From NCBI RefSeq assembly GCF_014903745.1, contig NZ_JACVXA010000003.1, forward strand, positions 1-64,000: a stretch of 64,000 bases of DNA, in the 5' to 3' direction. The position numbers were made by a program, and so were the translations under genes. How positions within the stretch are numbered: position 1 is the stretch's first letter; every line of letters begins with the position of its first letter. The notes beneath the pieces were generated by a model, which was not told the DNA's origin, made no database searches, and saw nothing but the letters and a program-made list of their open reading frames with translations. The stretch is from Mangrovicoccus algicola. GTDB taxonomy: Bacteria > Pseudomonadota > Alphaproteobacteria > Rhodobacterales > Rhodobacteraceae. Below are positions 25,683 through 34,445 of the stretch, piece after piece.

Positions 25683-26509
25683 GCCTCCGCCTCCGCGCCC
25701 GGCACGAAGCCGGTCATCGCGGCGACGAGCGCGCCGAGCGCGGTCTTCAGCCGGTCGGCCCGTTCGGGCAGATAGGTCCAGGGGCTTTCTTCCAGCATGT
25801 AGCAATCCTGCGCGATCTCGATCTGCAGCGCGTGCACATGCGCCGCCGGGTCGCCGTAATGGCGGGTGATGAACCCGCCCTTGAACCGCCCGTCGCGCAC
25901 GGCGCTGAAGCCCGAGGCCTCGAGCGCGGCGAAGGCGGCATCCGACAGGGCCGGCGCACAGGAGGCACCGGAATTGGTGCCCAGGTTCAGATCGGGCAGA
26001 CGCCCCTCGAACAGGCGCGGCACGTGGCTGCGGATCGAATGCACGTCCAGCAGCAGGCAATAGCCATGGGCGTCGCGGATGCGCGCGATCTCGGCCGCCA
26101 GCGCGGCGTGATAGGGCGCCCAGTAATCGGCGATGCGCGCCGCGCGTTCCTCGGCATCCGGCTCCATCCCCTCGCGGTAAAGCGGCCTGCCGTCGAAATC
26201 GATGGTGGAGATCAGCCCCGTCGTCGCCCCCGCATAAAGCGGCGCATCATCCCGCGGCCGGTTCAGATCGACCGCATAGCGCGACATCCGCGCCGCCAAA
26301 AGCGAGCCGCCCGCAGGCAGGATGTCACGGGCGATGCGGTCCATGTGCCAGTCGGTATCGCACAGATCCAGCGCCTCTTGCGTCAGCGCCGCGCGCAAGC
26401 CCTCCGGCAGGTCCACCCCGGCATGCGGGACGTTCAGCAGCACCGGGCCGTCCCCTGAAATCCCGTTGAACAGAGCCGTTTCAACCTGTTGCGGGGTATC
26501 GTTCGCCAT
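25679..26509 (-). CDS. hutG: N-formylglutamate deformylase
   Basis: A 276-aa N-formylglutamate amidohydrolase. NVPHAGVDLP near the start, SRYAVDLNRPRDD, DVHSIRSHVPRLFEG and GGFITRHYG are family patterns, with the metal His in VPHAG and DVHS. It releases formate from N-formyl-L-glutamate to give glutamate. It is the first gene of the minus-strand hutG-hutF-iclR operon. The 139-bp gap to the divergent TAXI gene carries the promoter region. Confidence 0.9.
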   Translation of the reverse strand: MANDTPQQVETALFNGISGDGPVLLNVPHAGVDLPEGLRAALTQEALDLCDTDWHMDRIARDILPAGGSLLAARMSRYAVDLNRPRDDAPLYAGATTGLISTIDFDGRPLYREGMEPDAEERAARIADYWAPYHAALAAEIARIRDAHGYCLLLDVHSIRSHVPRLFEGRLPDLNLGTNSGASCAPALSDAAFAALEASGFSAVRDGRFKGGFITRHYGDPAAHVHALQIEIAQDCYMLEESPWTYLPERADRLKTALGALVAAMTGFVPGAEAEA

Positions 26510-26519
26510 GTCATTCCCT

Positions 26520-26533
26520 TTTGCAGCTGAAAA
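26520..26533. promoter_or_regulatory. Palindrome TTTGCAGCTGAAAA, candidate IclR operator
   Basis: A CAGCTG core (26524-26529) is flanked by TTT and AAA, giving 12 of 14 symmetric positions. It lies 11 bp upstream of the hutG start and 116 bp upstream of the TAXI gene. TTGACA at 26540-26545 could be a -35 box for the plus-strand genes, though I see no good -10. Binding by the IclR protein is inference. Confidence 0.4.
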
Positions 26534-26648
26534 CTGTTATTGACATGCAAAAACTTCCCGTCAAGAAACATCTCATCCAACCCCGCGACGGGCGCGCCTT
26601 GCGGCACGCAGAGAACGGGGACACCGCAACAGTCCATGGAGGCTTCCC

Positions 26649-27623
26649 ATGACCTTTTCCCGGCGCCATTTCCTCGGCACCTCCGCGCTGGCCGTCGCCG
26701 CGCTGGCGACCCCGGCGCTTGCCGCGGGCCGCACCTTCTTCGGCATCGCCACCGGCGGCACCGGCGGCACCTACTACCCGCTGGGCGGCATGCTGGCGCA
26801 GCTGATCTCCAACACCGCGGAACTGCCCGACACCAAGCTGTCGGCCACCGCCGAGACCGGCAATGCCTCGGTCGCCAATGCCCAGCTGCTGGGCCGCGGC
26901 GAGATCGAGTCGGCCTTCGTCGCCGCCGACATCCTGGACGCCGCCTATCACGGCAAGGGCCAGTTCGAGGGCGAGCCGGTGGAGAATATCTGCGCGATCG
27001 GCGCGCTCTATCCCGAAACCGTCCAGCTGGTGGTGCGCGCCGATAGCGGCATCGAGACCTTCGAGGACCTCAAGGGCAAGTCGATCTCCTCCGGCTCGCC
27101 GGGTTCGGGCCAGTGGCAGCTGCTGGGCGACCTGCTGGAAGCCCATGGCATGGTGCGCGAGGACGTGTCGGAAGATTACTCCTCCTTCTCGCAGTCGGTC
27201 GACAAGATCAAGGACGGCAACCTGGACGCGTCGCTGATCACCGCGGGCCTGCCGACCTCCTCGGTCACCGACCTGGCCAACGGCCATGACATCCGCATCG
27301 TGCCGCTGAACGGCCCGGCCATCGCCAAGCTGCAGGAAACCCAGCCCTATTACGCCAATTCCGTGATCCCCGCGGAAAGCTACAAGGGCGTGGACGCGGA
27401 TGTGGAAACCCTGGCCGTGCGCGCCATCTGGGCGACCCATGCCGAGGTTCCCGAGGATGTCGTCTATGCCGTGACCAAGGCGCTGTACGAGAACACCGAG
27501 ACGCTGGGCAATGTCCACCCGATGGGCAAGCAGATCTCGATCGACAAGGCGCTCGAGTCGGTCTCGGTCCCGGTCCATCCCGGCGCCCAGAAATACTACG
27601 ACGAGAAGGGCATCAGCCAGTAA
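26649..27623 (+). CDS. TAXI-family TRAP transporter substrate-binding protein
   Basis: A 324-aa periplasmic protein. The signal FSRRHFLGTSALAVAALA is twin-arginine-like. The mature start has GIATGGTGGTYYPLGGMLA, the TAXI family hallmark, then TAETGNASVANAQLL. TAXI proteins bind glutamate-like or other acidic substrates. It overlaps the DUF1850 gene by one base and heads a TAXI-DUF1850-fused permease operon. Its position opposite hutGF suggests import of histidine, urocanate or glutamate, but this is only context. Confidence 0.9.
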   Translation: MTFSRRHFLGTSALAVAALATPALAAGRTFFGIATGGTGGTYYPLGGMLAQLISNTAELPDTKLSATAETGNASVANAQLLGRGEIESAFVAADILDAAYHGKGQFEGEPVENICAIGALYPETVQLVVRADSGIETFEDLKGKSISSGSPGSGQWQLLGDLLEAHGMVREDVSEDYSSFSQSVDKIKDGNLDASLITAGLPTSSVTDLANGHDIRIVPLNGPAIAKLQETQPYYANSVIPAESYKGVDADVETLAVRAIWATHAEVPEDVVYAVTKALYENTETLGNVHPMGKQISIDKALESVSVPVHPGAQKYYDEKGISQ

Positions 27624-28126
27624 TGGCAATGCTGCGGATCCTCCGCGGCACGGGGAGGGCGGCCACGGCCGCCCTCCTGCTGCTTTGTGCGGCCCTGCCC
27701 GGCGCGGCCCGGGCCGGGGACGGCTGGCTGTGCCTGAGCGAGACCCGCGGCGCGGGGCGCGAGATCGCGCGGCTGCCGCTGGGGCCCGAGGGCACCTTCG
27801 AGCTGAGCTTCATCCATTCCGTGTCGCGCACCCCCGTCACCGATGCCTATCGCGTCGAGAGGGGCGAGATCGTGCAGACGCGCGAGACCTTCATGGCGCA
27901 TGGCGCGGGTCTGCCCTCCATCGCCAATGACATCGACGCCACCGGCTGGCGCCACGAGGACGGGCATTTCATCCTCGACATGCACCGCCGGACCGGACCG
28001 ATCCCGCTGCGCATCCAGGCGCAATACGAGAACACCCTTCACATTGCCGGGACCGATCTGCCCTTGGCGGATCTGGGCCATTCGGCGCTCACCCTTGCCC
28101 CCTGCGACGAGGAGACACCGCTTTGA
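27623..28126 (+). CDS. DUF1850 protein of the TAXI-TRAP operon
   Basis: A 167-aa protein with an N-terminal hydrophobic signal (about 10-32, ending GAARAG). The core ELSFIHSVSRTPVTDAYRV followed by E-containing strands is the DUF1850 signature. Such genes are commonly sandwiched between a TAXI binding protein and a fused TRAP permease, as here, so it is probably a periplasmic accessory of the transporter. It overlaps both neighbours: the previous stop by 1 bp and the next start by 4 bp. An ATG at 27629 is an alternative start. The molecular role is unknown. Confidence 0.8.
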   Translation: MAMLRILRGTGRAATAALLLLCAALPGAARAGDGWLCLSETRGAGREIARLPLGPEGTFELSFIHSVSRTPVTDAYRVERGEIVQTRETFMAHGAGLPSIANDIDATGWRHEDGHFILDMHRRTGPIPLRIQAQYENTLHIAGTDLPLADLGHSALTLAPCDEETPL

Positions 28127-30354
28127 CCCGAGGGACGCCCCAGACGGACAATCACGGCCATACGGCCGCCGATGGCGACCGCGACTTCACCCCCGACGAG
28201 GTGGAGGCGCTGGTCCGCGAATATGACGCGGAATCGAATTTCCGCGACCTCGTCGGACCGGTCGCGATCCTGGTGACCGTGGCCTCGGTCGCGCTGTCGC
28301 TGTTCCATGTCTATACGGCGGGCTTCGGCCTGCTGAACGAGGTGATGCACCGCACCATCCACCTGAGCTTCGTCATGGGGCTGATCTTCCTCGTCTTCCC
28401 GAGGAAGCGCGCCACCCCCGACCGGCGCATGTGGATCGAGTCGCTGATCTTCGCCGCCTTCTACCTGTACCTTCTCTATGGGCTTTTCACCGCGCTGCCC
28501 GCAAGCACGCTCAAGACCGTCTTCACCGCGGTCATGGCCGTGCTGATCGTGCTGACGCTGCCCATCAACCGCAAGGGCGCCACGCCGGGGCGGATCGCGC
28601 TGCGCGACTGGGTCTTCGCGGCCTTCGGCGCGGGGTTCTCGGCCTATCTGTCGGTCTTCTTCCAGCATGTCTTCATCGACAATGTCGGCAACCCGCCGGA
28701 GCCGGTCTACATGATGGGGCTGATCGCCATCGTCATGACGCTGGAGGCGACGCGGCGCACGATGGGCGCGACCCTGGCCTGGATCGGCGTCGGCTGCCTG
28801 ATCTACGCGCTGGCCGGTCCGTACCTGCCGGGGATCCTGGCGCATCGCGGCTATTCGATCACCCGGATCATCAACCACCTCTTCGTCGGCACCGAGGGCA
28901 TCTACGGCGTCGCGGTCGGGGTGGTGGCGACCTACGTGTTCCATTTCGTGCTGTTCGGCATCCTCGCCCAGATGAGCGGGCTGGGGCAGCTGTTCATCGA
29001 CCTGGCCACGATCATCGCCGGGCGCGCCTCGGGCGGCTCGGCCAAGGTCTCGGTCGTCTCATCGGGCTTCTTCGGGATGATCTCGGGCTCGCCCATCGCC
29101 AATACCGTCACCACCGGCGCCTTCACCATCCCGCTGATGAAGAAATCGGGCTTCTCCGGGCGCTTCGCGGGCGCGGTGGAGGCCTCTGCCTCCTGCGGCG
29201 GGCAGATCACCCCGCCGATCATGGGCGCCTCCGCCTTCGTCATGACCGAGATGCTGGGCATCCCCTATAACGAGCTGATCCTGATCGCCATCGTGCCGGC
29301 CTGCTTCCATTACATCGCCATCCTGCTGATGGTGCATCTGGAGGCGAAGAAGCTGGGGCTGACCGGCATGTCGAAGGACAAGATCCCGCAATTCGGGGCG
29401 GTCCTGGCCCGGTCCTGGCACCTCTTCGTGCCGCTCGGCGTCATGGTCGCGATGCTGCTGATGCAGTACACGCCCTTCCTCGCCGCGTTCTGGGGGATCA
29501 TCCTGACCATCGTCTTCAGCTACGTGCCGCTGGTGATGCGCAGCCTGGGCAACACCACGATGGACACGTCCACGGTGCTGACGCCGCCGCGGCTGGTGCG
29601 CGGCTTCGAGGATGGCGCGAAATTCGCGCTGGCCATCGGCGCGGCCTGTGCCTGCGTGGGCTTCCTGCTGGGGATGACGACGCTGACCGGGCTGGGCTTC
29701 AAGTTCTCGGCGGCGGTGGTCGAGCTGGCCCATGACCTGGCGACGCTGGTCACGGCGCTCGATTTCACCGGGCTCCTGTCGGAGAACGGGCTGGCGCTGT
29801 TTTTCGGGCTGATCTTCGTGGCCATCGCCTGCATCATCATGGGCGCGGGCATCCCGACCACGCCGACCTACATCATCCTGGCCTCGATCGCCGCGCCCGC
29901 GCTGATGGAATTCGACGTGCCGCTGATCGCCACGCATTTCTTCGTCTTCTATTTCGGGGTGCTGGCCGACGTGACGCCGCCCGTGGCGCTGGCCGCCTAT
30001 GCCGCGGCGGGGCTCGCGCGGTCCGAACCGATGACGACGGGGACGACCGCCTTCCGGCTGTCGATGGGCAAGGCGCTGGTGCCGTTCATGTTCATCTACG
30101 CGCCGAGCCTGCTTTTCGTGAACTTCACCTGGGTGGAATTCTCCACGGCGCTGGTCTCGGGTCTGCTGGGCGTTCTGGCACTGTCGGCCGCCTATATCGG
30201 CTGGTTCCGCCGGCCCCTGGTCCTGTGGGAAAAGGTGCTGCTGACGATCGCGGGGCTTCTCCTGATCTCCACCCACTGGGCGGCGATCAGCGTGGGCGTC
30301 CTGATCGTGGCGGCCATCCTTCTGCGGCCGGGCCCCCGCGCCGCCGCCGCCTGA
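28123..30354 (+). CDS. TRAP transporter fused DctQ-DctM permease (4TM/12TM)
   Basis: A 743-aa membrane protein. A charged N-terminal tail (about 45 residues) precedes four helices of DctQ type and then a DctM-type unit with SGSPIANTVTTGAFTIPLM, SCGGQITPPIMGASAFVM, GAGIPTTPTYIILA and ADVTPPVALAAYAA. This is the usual partner of TAXI binding proteins. It is the last gene of the operon and is followed at once by a strong intrinsic terminator. Transport is probably proton- or sodium-coupled uptake of the TAXI ligand. Confidence 0.9.
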   Translation: MTRGTPQTDNHGHTAADGDRDFTPDEVEALVREYDAESNFRDLVGPVAILVTVASVALSLFHVYTAGFGLLNEVMHRTIHLSFVMGLIFLVFPRKRATPDRRMWIESLIFAAFYLYLLYGLFTALPASTLKTVFTAVMAVLIVLTLPINRKGATPGRIALRDWVFAAFGAGFSAYLSVFFQHVFIDNVGNPPEPVYMMGLIAIVMTLEATRRTMGATLAWIGVGCLIYALAGPYLPGILAHRGYSITRIINHLFVGTEGIYGVAVGVVATYVFHFVLFGILAQMSGLGQLFIDLATIIAGRASGGSAKVSVVSSGFFGMISGSPIANTVTTGAFTIPLMKKSGFSGRFAGAVEASASCGGQITPPIMGASAFVMTEMLGIPYNELILIAIVPACFHYIAILLMVHLEAKKLGLTGMSKDKIPQFGAVLARSWHLFVPLGVMVAMLLMQYTPFLAAFWGIILTIVFSYVPLVMRSLGNTTMDTSTVLTPPRLVRGFEDGAKFALAIGAACACVGFLLGMTTLTGLGFKFSAAVVELAHDLATLVTALDFTGLLSENGLALFFGLIFVAIACIIMGAGIPTTPTYIILASIAAPALMEFDVPLIATHFFVFYFGVLADVTPPVALAAYAAAGLARSEPMTTGTTAFRLSMGKALVPFMFIYAPSLLFVNFTWVEFSTALVSGLLGVLALSAAYIGWFRRPLVLWEKVLLTIAGLLLISTHWAAISVGVLIVAAILLRPGPRAAAA

Positions 30355-30364
30355 CAAAAAGACG

Positions 30365-30395
30365 ACGCCCGCCGGAGCGATCCGGCGGGCGTTTT
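30365..30395 (+). terminator. Rho-independent terminator
   Basis: A perfect 12-bp stem (30365-30376 with 30381-30392) closes a GCGA tetraloop and runs into TTTT. An A-rich tract (CAAAAAGA) on the left side would serve the opposite strand. It lies between the fused TRAP permease and the convergent DehR-like gene, so it is probably bidirectional. Confidence 0.85.
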
Positions 30396-30420
30396 CATGC
30401 CGGGCGATCCGCGTCGCGGA

Positions 30421-31302
30421 TCAGCGCGGCAGCGTCCGGAAATAGTCGTAGATTTCGGGCACGTTGCCCTCGCCCATCCCCGCCTCGAAGGCCGCCTGAA
30501 GATTGGCCGACGTGCCCTCGGCGATCTGCGCGCGGGTCCCCAGGTCCTCGGCCATCGCCAGGAAATAGGCCAGGTCCTTGTTGGCATTGGCGATCGAGAA
30601 GCCCAGGTCGCTGACCCCGTCCACGGCGTAATTCTTGCAGAACTTCATGAAGGGCGATGCCGAGGGGCCGGTCGACATGATCTCGTAGAGCTGCGCGCGA
30701 TCGACCCCGGCCTTGTCGGCCACGGCGAAGGCCTGGCTCATGGTGCAGACCGTGGTCATGCCCATGAAGTTGTTGATCAGCTTGGTCGTGTGCCCGGCGC
30801 CGAGCGCCCCGAGATGGAAGACGTTCTCGCCCTGGTCCTGCAGCACGGGCAGCACCTTGTCGAAGACCGCGCGATCGCCGGCGGCCATGATGTTCAGAAG
30901 CCCGTCCTTTGCATGGGCCGGGGTCCGCCCCAGCGGCGCATCGATCATGCCCGCGCCCTTCGCCGCCAGATCGGCGCCGATCCGGCGGGTCGATGCGGGG
31001 ATGGACGTGCCGAAATCGATGAGGACCGCGCCCTCGCGGATCCCGGCCAGGATGCCGTCCTCGGCATAGACCAGCTTCTCGACCACCTCGGAGGTCGTCA
31101 GGCACAGCATCACGATATCGGCCGCCGCAGCCAGGTCGCGGCCGCAGGCCGCCTCGCGGGCATTGCCGCGTGCGGTGACTGCCGCGACCGCATCGCTGTT
31201 GAGGTCCATGACGACCAGCTCATAGCCCTTCTTCTGAAGGTTTTCGACCATGTTGCCGCCCATGAGGCCCAGGCCGATGAATCCGATGACGGGTTTGGTC
31301 AT
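30421..31302 (-). CDS. dehR: DEH reductase candidate, 3-hydroxyisobutyrate dehydrogenase family
   Basis: A 293-aa NAD(P)-dependent reductase. The cofactor loop is GFIGLGLMGG (7-16), with the substrate loop DAPLGRTPAHAKDG (121-134) and catalytic K174 and N178 (TKLINN). Generic annotation would be tartronate semialdehyde reductase (GarR). However, Vibrio DehR, which reduces the alginate monomer DEH to KDG, belongs to this family, and the divergent genes are kdgF and an SSS symporter, the same companions as in Vibrio. I therefore prefer DEH reductase. The ATG at 31302 has GGAG upstream; the earlier ATG at 31338 is rejected. Confidence 0.72.
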   Translation of the reverse strand: MTKPVIGFIGLGLMGGNMVENLQKKGYELVVMDLNSDAVAAVTARGNAREAACGRDLAAAADIVMLCLTTSEVVEKLVYAEDGILAGIREGAVLIDFGTSIPASTRRIGADLAAKGAGMIDAPLGRTPAHAKDGLLNIMAAGDRAVFDKVLPVLQDQGENVFHLGALGAGHTTKLINNFMGMTTVCTMSQAFAVADKAGVDRAQLYEIMSTGPSASPFMKFCKNYAVDGVSDLGFSIANANKDLAYFLAMAEDLGTRAQIAEGTSANLQAAFEAGMGEGNVPEIYDYFRTLPR

Positions 31303-31775
31303 AGCTGACTCCAGAATTATTTGCGTCGTACCGCGCACCGGTAAAGCAATTCTTCCGGTAAATCCATACTTGGATCCCAGTTAATGGCATGTGCGGTTAT
31401 CTCCATGATGTTCGGAATGTTACGGTTCCACCCGGACAAATCTAGATGAGCTAAGCGCTATAACTAACTGTAAATAATAACTTCTAAATGAAGACCCGGA
31501 AGCACGAGACACGAACCGCGCTGGATTCATCATATTTTCCGGCAAAGAAACTTGTAGCCAAGAGAATCATATTCTAGAAGGACCGCACCGTCAGGGGGGC
31601 AATCTGGCGGGTCGCTTCATCGCCGGGGCGCGGTGCGCCACGCCGGGGAAAGCTGCGAAACCGGGGCCGAATGGCGCCCTGCGGCCCTGCCCCGCAGGCA
31701 ACGGGCGACAGTCTTTCCGGCATCGCGCCAGCGCGCGGCGCCGGGCTCATCCGCCAGAGATCAGGGAGACGACAA
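31303..31775. other. 473-bp divergent intergenic region, AT-rich in its first half
   Basis: No gene is convincing here. From about 31303 to 31575 the DNA is far less GC-rich than the rest of the window, with repeated short A/T runs and several CTAG-type tetramers (31442-31445, 31573-31576). The second half returns to normal GC. It separates the dehR-like gene from kdgF and must hold their promoters. The segment ACTTGGATCCCAG (31368-31380) matches 12 of 13 bases of the operator near 44.8 kb. Confidence 0.6.
31368..31380. promoter_or_regulatory. Degenerate copy of the ATCCTAG-type operator
   Basis: ACTTGGATCCCAG differs at one base from ACTTGGATCCTAG at 44802-44814 in front of uxuA. It is 66 bp upstream of the dehR-like start codon, which would put that gene under the same alginate/uronate control. 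One mismatch falls in the CTAG core, so binding is uncertain. Confidence 0.35.
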
Positions 31776-32111
31776 GTGGACATCCGGAATTTCTTCTACG
31801 GCAAGGATCACGAGCTGGAGGATCTCGGCGGCGGCATCCGGCGCCGCATGGCCGCCTTCAACGACAACGCGATGTGCGTCGAGGTGCATTTCGACACCGG
31901 TGCCGTCGCCGCATTGCACAGCCACCCGCATGAGCAGATCAGCTATGTCGTCTCCGGCGTCTTCGAATTCGAGATCGGCGGCGAAAAGAAGATCGTCCGC
32001 GCCGGGGACACCACCTACAAGCAGCCCGGCATCGAGCATGGCGCAACCTGCCTGGAAGAGGGCATGCTGCTGGATTTCTTCACGCCGCATCGCGAAGACT
32101 TCGTGAAATAG
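31776..32111 (+). CDS. kdgF: KdgF-like cupin (unsaturated uronate ring opening)
   Basis: A 111-aa single-domain cupin. The metal ligands are H48, H50, Q54 (HSHPHEQ) and H88 (GIEHGA), and the C-terminus LLDFFTPHREDF is a KdgF hallmark. KdgF speeds conversion of the cyclic 4,5-unsaturated monouronate released by alginate and pectin lyases into the linear keto form (DEH/DKI). The start is a GTG at 31776 with GGGAGAC upstream; the longer frame from 31671 has no family match. It is cytoplasmic, lies upstream of the SSS symporter and diverges from the DEH reductase candidate. Confidence 0.88.
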   Translation: MDIRNFFYGKDHELEDLGGGIRRRMAAFNDNAMCVEVHFDTGAVAALHSHPHEQISYVVSGVFEFEIGGEKKIVRAGDTTYKQPGIEHGATCLEEGMLLDFFTPHREDFVK

Positions 32112-32248
32112 CCCGTCCCGGGCCGTCGCGACCCCGCGCACCCTCCCCCGCCCGCTCCGCTCAGCCGCCGCGCTGATCCCGCCGCCGGTCGCCCTGACCG
32201 GTCCCGGCCCCGTTGCGCCCGGCCGATGCCGGGCAGGCAGGACATCCG

Positions 32249-34021
32249 ATGGATTACGATCTTACCACCTCCCTCTTCGAACGCAGGGTCGACCTTGGCC
32301 TGGTCGTCCTCTACCTGATCTTCATTGTCGCGATCGGCTTTCTCTTCCGCGGCAAGTCCGACAGTCCCAGCAACTATTTCCGCGGCGGCGGCAAGCTGCT
32401 GTGGTGGATGACCGGGGCCTCGGCCTTCATGGTCCAGTTCTCCGCCTGGACCTTCACCGGCGCGGCGGGCAAGGCCTATACGGACGGCCTGGCGGTCGCA
32501 GTCATCTTCATCGGCAACGCGATCGGCTATTTCCTGTCCTTCCTGCTGGTGGCCGAGATCTTCCGCCAGACGCGCTGCATCACCCCGGTCGACGCGATCC
32601 GCCGCCGGTACGGCGCGGTGAACGAACAGGTCTTCACCTGGGCGCAGGTGCCCCTGGGCGTGATCCAGGCCGGGATCTGGCTGAACGGGCTGGCGATCTT
32701 CGCCTCCGCCGTCTTTGGCGTCTCGATCGAGACCACGATCATCATCACCGGGCTGGTCGTCATGTTCGTGTCGCTGACCGGCGGGGCCTGGGCGGTGGTG
32801 GCCTCCGACTACGTGCAGATGCTGGTCATCATGGCCGTCTCGATCACCGCGGTAATCTTCGTCGGCTTCGAATTCGGCCTGACCCGGGTGATCGTCGAAT
32901 TCCCCGCCGAGCTGTTCACCAACGACCTGAACTATGCCGGGCTGTTCGTGATCTGGGCGCTGATGTCGATCACCAAGCAGATCTTCTCGACCAACAACAT
33001 GTTCGACGCCTCGCGCTATCTGGTGGCCAAGGACAGCGCCAATGCCCGCAAGGCGGCGCTGCTTGCGGCGATCCTGATGTTCGCGGGCACCTTCATCTGG
33101 TTCCTGCCGCCCATGGCCACGGCCCTGATGGGGGTGGATCTGCAGGCGGCCTATCCGACCCTGGGCAGCAAGGCCGCCGATGCCGCCTATCTGGCCTTCG
33201 TCGATGTCGCGATGCCGGTGGGCATGGTCGGGATCATGATGGCCGCGCTGTTCTCGGCGACCATGTCCTCCATGGATTCGGGCCTGAACCGCAGCGCGGG
33301 CATCATGTCGATCAACTTCTACAAGCCGGTGATCCGCCGCGGATCCTGCAGCGACGCGGAACTGGTGATCTTCGGCAAGGTGACGACGGTGCTCTTCGGC
33401 GTGCTGATCGTGCTGGTGGCGCTGTTCATCGCCTCGCTGAAGGAACTCAGCCTGTTCGACATCATGCTGCAGATGGGCAGCCTGATCCAGATGCCGATCC
33501 TGATCCCGCTTTTCCTGGCGATCTTCGTGCGCAAGGTGCCGGACTGGGCGCCCTGGGCCACCGTGCTTGTCGGGCTGGGCGTCTCGCTGGCGTCGAAATA
33601 CCTGCTGACGCCGGATCTTCTGGCGACGCTGGGCGGGGTCAGCTTCACCGGCCGCGAAAGCGCCGACCTGGTCTTCATCGTCTCGATGCTGCTGCACCTG
33701 GTGGTGACCACGGGGTTCTTCTTCTGGACGCGCCGGTTCCATGACGACGTGAGCGAGCGCCGCCAGCAGGAGATCGATGCCTTCTTCGAGGATATCGCCA
33801 CGCCCGTCGAACCCGAGGAAGCCGACGCGGTCACCGACCAGGAACAGCGCCGCAAGCTGGGCACGCTGTCGATGATCTACGGGGCCACGATCCTGCTGCT
33901 GCCGCTGATCCCGCAGCCCGATCACCAGGGCCGCGCGATCCTGGGCTTCGCGCTGACCGGCGGGATCGTCCTGGGCCTCGGCGCGCTGCTGCGGCTGTCG
34001 GCCCGGGGCGGCCGGGGCTAG
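32249..34021 (+). CDS. Sodium:solute symporter (SSS), probable oligo-uronate/DEH importer
   Basis: A 590-aa membrane protein with about 14 helices. It has the family features NYFRGGGKLLWWMTGASAF near the start, FSAWTFTGAAGKAY, TSNN-like STNNMFDASRY and ATMSSMDSGLNRSAG. The ATG at 32249 has AGGA upstream. ToaA-type symporters of this family import unsaturated alginate oligomers or DEH in Vibrio. Here the gene follows kdgF by 137 bp, and the dehR-like gene lies beyond. The substrate is inferred from neighbours. Confidence 0.82.
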   Translation: MDYDLTTSLFERRVDLGLVVLYLIFIVAIGFLFRGKSDSPSNYFRGGGKLLWWMTGASAFMVQFSAWTFTGAAGKAYTDGLAVAVIFIGNAIGYFLSFLLVAEIFRQTRCITPVDAIRRRYGAVNEQVFTWAQVPLGVIQAGIWLNGLAIFASAVFGVSIETTIIITGLVVMFVSLTGGAWAVVASDYVQMLVIMAVSITAVIFVGFEFGLTRVIVEFPAELFTNDLNYAGLFVIWALMSITKQIFSTNNMFDASRYLVAKDSANARKAALLAAILMFAGTFIWFLPPMATALMGVDLQAAYPTLGSKAADAAYLAFVDVAMPVGMVGIMMAALFSATMSSMDSGLNRSAGIMSINFYKPVIRRGSCSDAELVIFGKVTTVLFGVLIVLVALFIASLKELSLFDIMLQMGSLIQMPILIPLFLAIFVRKVPDWAPWATVLVGLGVSLASKYLLTPDLLATLGGVSFTGRESADLVFIVSMLLHLVVTTGFFFWTRRFHDDVSERRQQEIDAFFEDIATPVEPEEADAVTDQEQRRKLGTLSMIYGATILLLPLIPQPDHQGRAILGFALTGGIVLGLGALLRLSARGGRG

Positions 34022-34151
34022 CCCGCCGGGCGCGGGGGCGGAATTTGGTGCAGAAATGCCCCTTCCGCCCCGCCCCGGCGCAGTTCGCGGTTGCCTCGCA
34101 CGCCGGGCATGAGAGAGTCGCGGCATGACACGACTGACGGAATCCCGCCCC

Positions 34152-34442
34152 ATGCGCCATTGCCTGCTTCCCGTTCTGCTGCTGACCGGCCTTGCCGGCT
34201 GCGATCCTGCCGCCTTCAACATGGGCGGCGCCACGGCCGATCCCGTGCCCGAGGCCGTGCGCGCCATGGCTGCGCCGGGCCAGAATGTCGATACGGCGCG
34301 GGTGCTGGAAGACAACTGCTACTGGTACGACCATGCCGGGCCGGTGGAGACCACGCCCTTGCCGCTGCTGACCGCCGAGGGGCGGCCGATCTGCCGCGCG
34401 GCCCCCGATGCCGCGACGGAGGCCGAGGCCCCCGCCGCCTGA
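34152..34442 (+). CDS. Small lipoprotein of unknown function
   Basis: A 96-aa predicted lipoprotein. The signal MRHCLLPVLLLTGLAGC ends in the lipobox LAGC with C17 as the acylated residue. The mature part has NCYWYDHAGPVETTPLPLLT and a second Cys, then an Ala/Glu-rich tail. I do not recognise the family. A longer start at 34125 would bury the signal, so 34152 is preferred, although its ribosome site is weak. It ends 3 bp from the convergent L,D-transpeptidase. Confidence 0.55.
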   Translation: MRHCLLPVLLLTGLAGCDPAAFNMGGATADPVPEAVRAMAAPGQNVDTARVLEDNCYWYDHAGPVETTPLPLLTAEGRPICRAAPDAATEAEAPAA

Positions 34443-34445
34443 GCC

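Noticed and set aside
31303-31575. Possible tRNA or mobile-element remnant in the AT-rich island
   Set aside because: No cloverleaf, no T-loop GTTC motif, no terminal inverted repeats and no transposase fragment were seen.
31671-31775. Upstream extension of the kdgF frame
   Set aside because: The extra 35 residues have no cupin similarity. The GTG at 31776 has a good ribosome site and gives the normal KdgF length.
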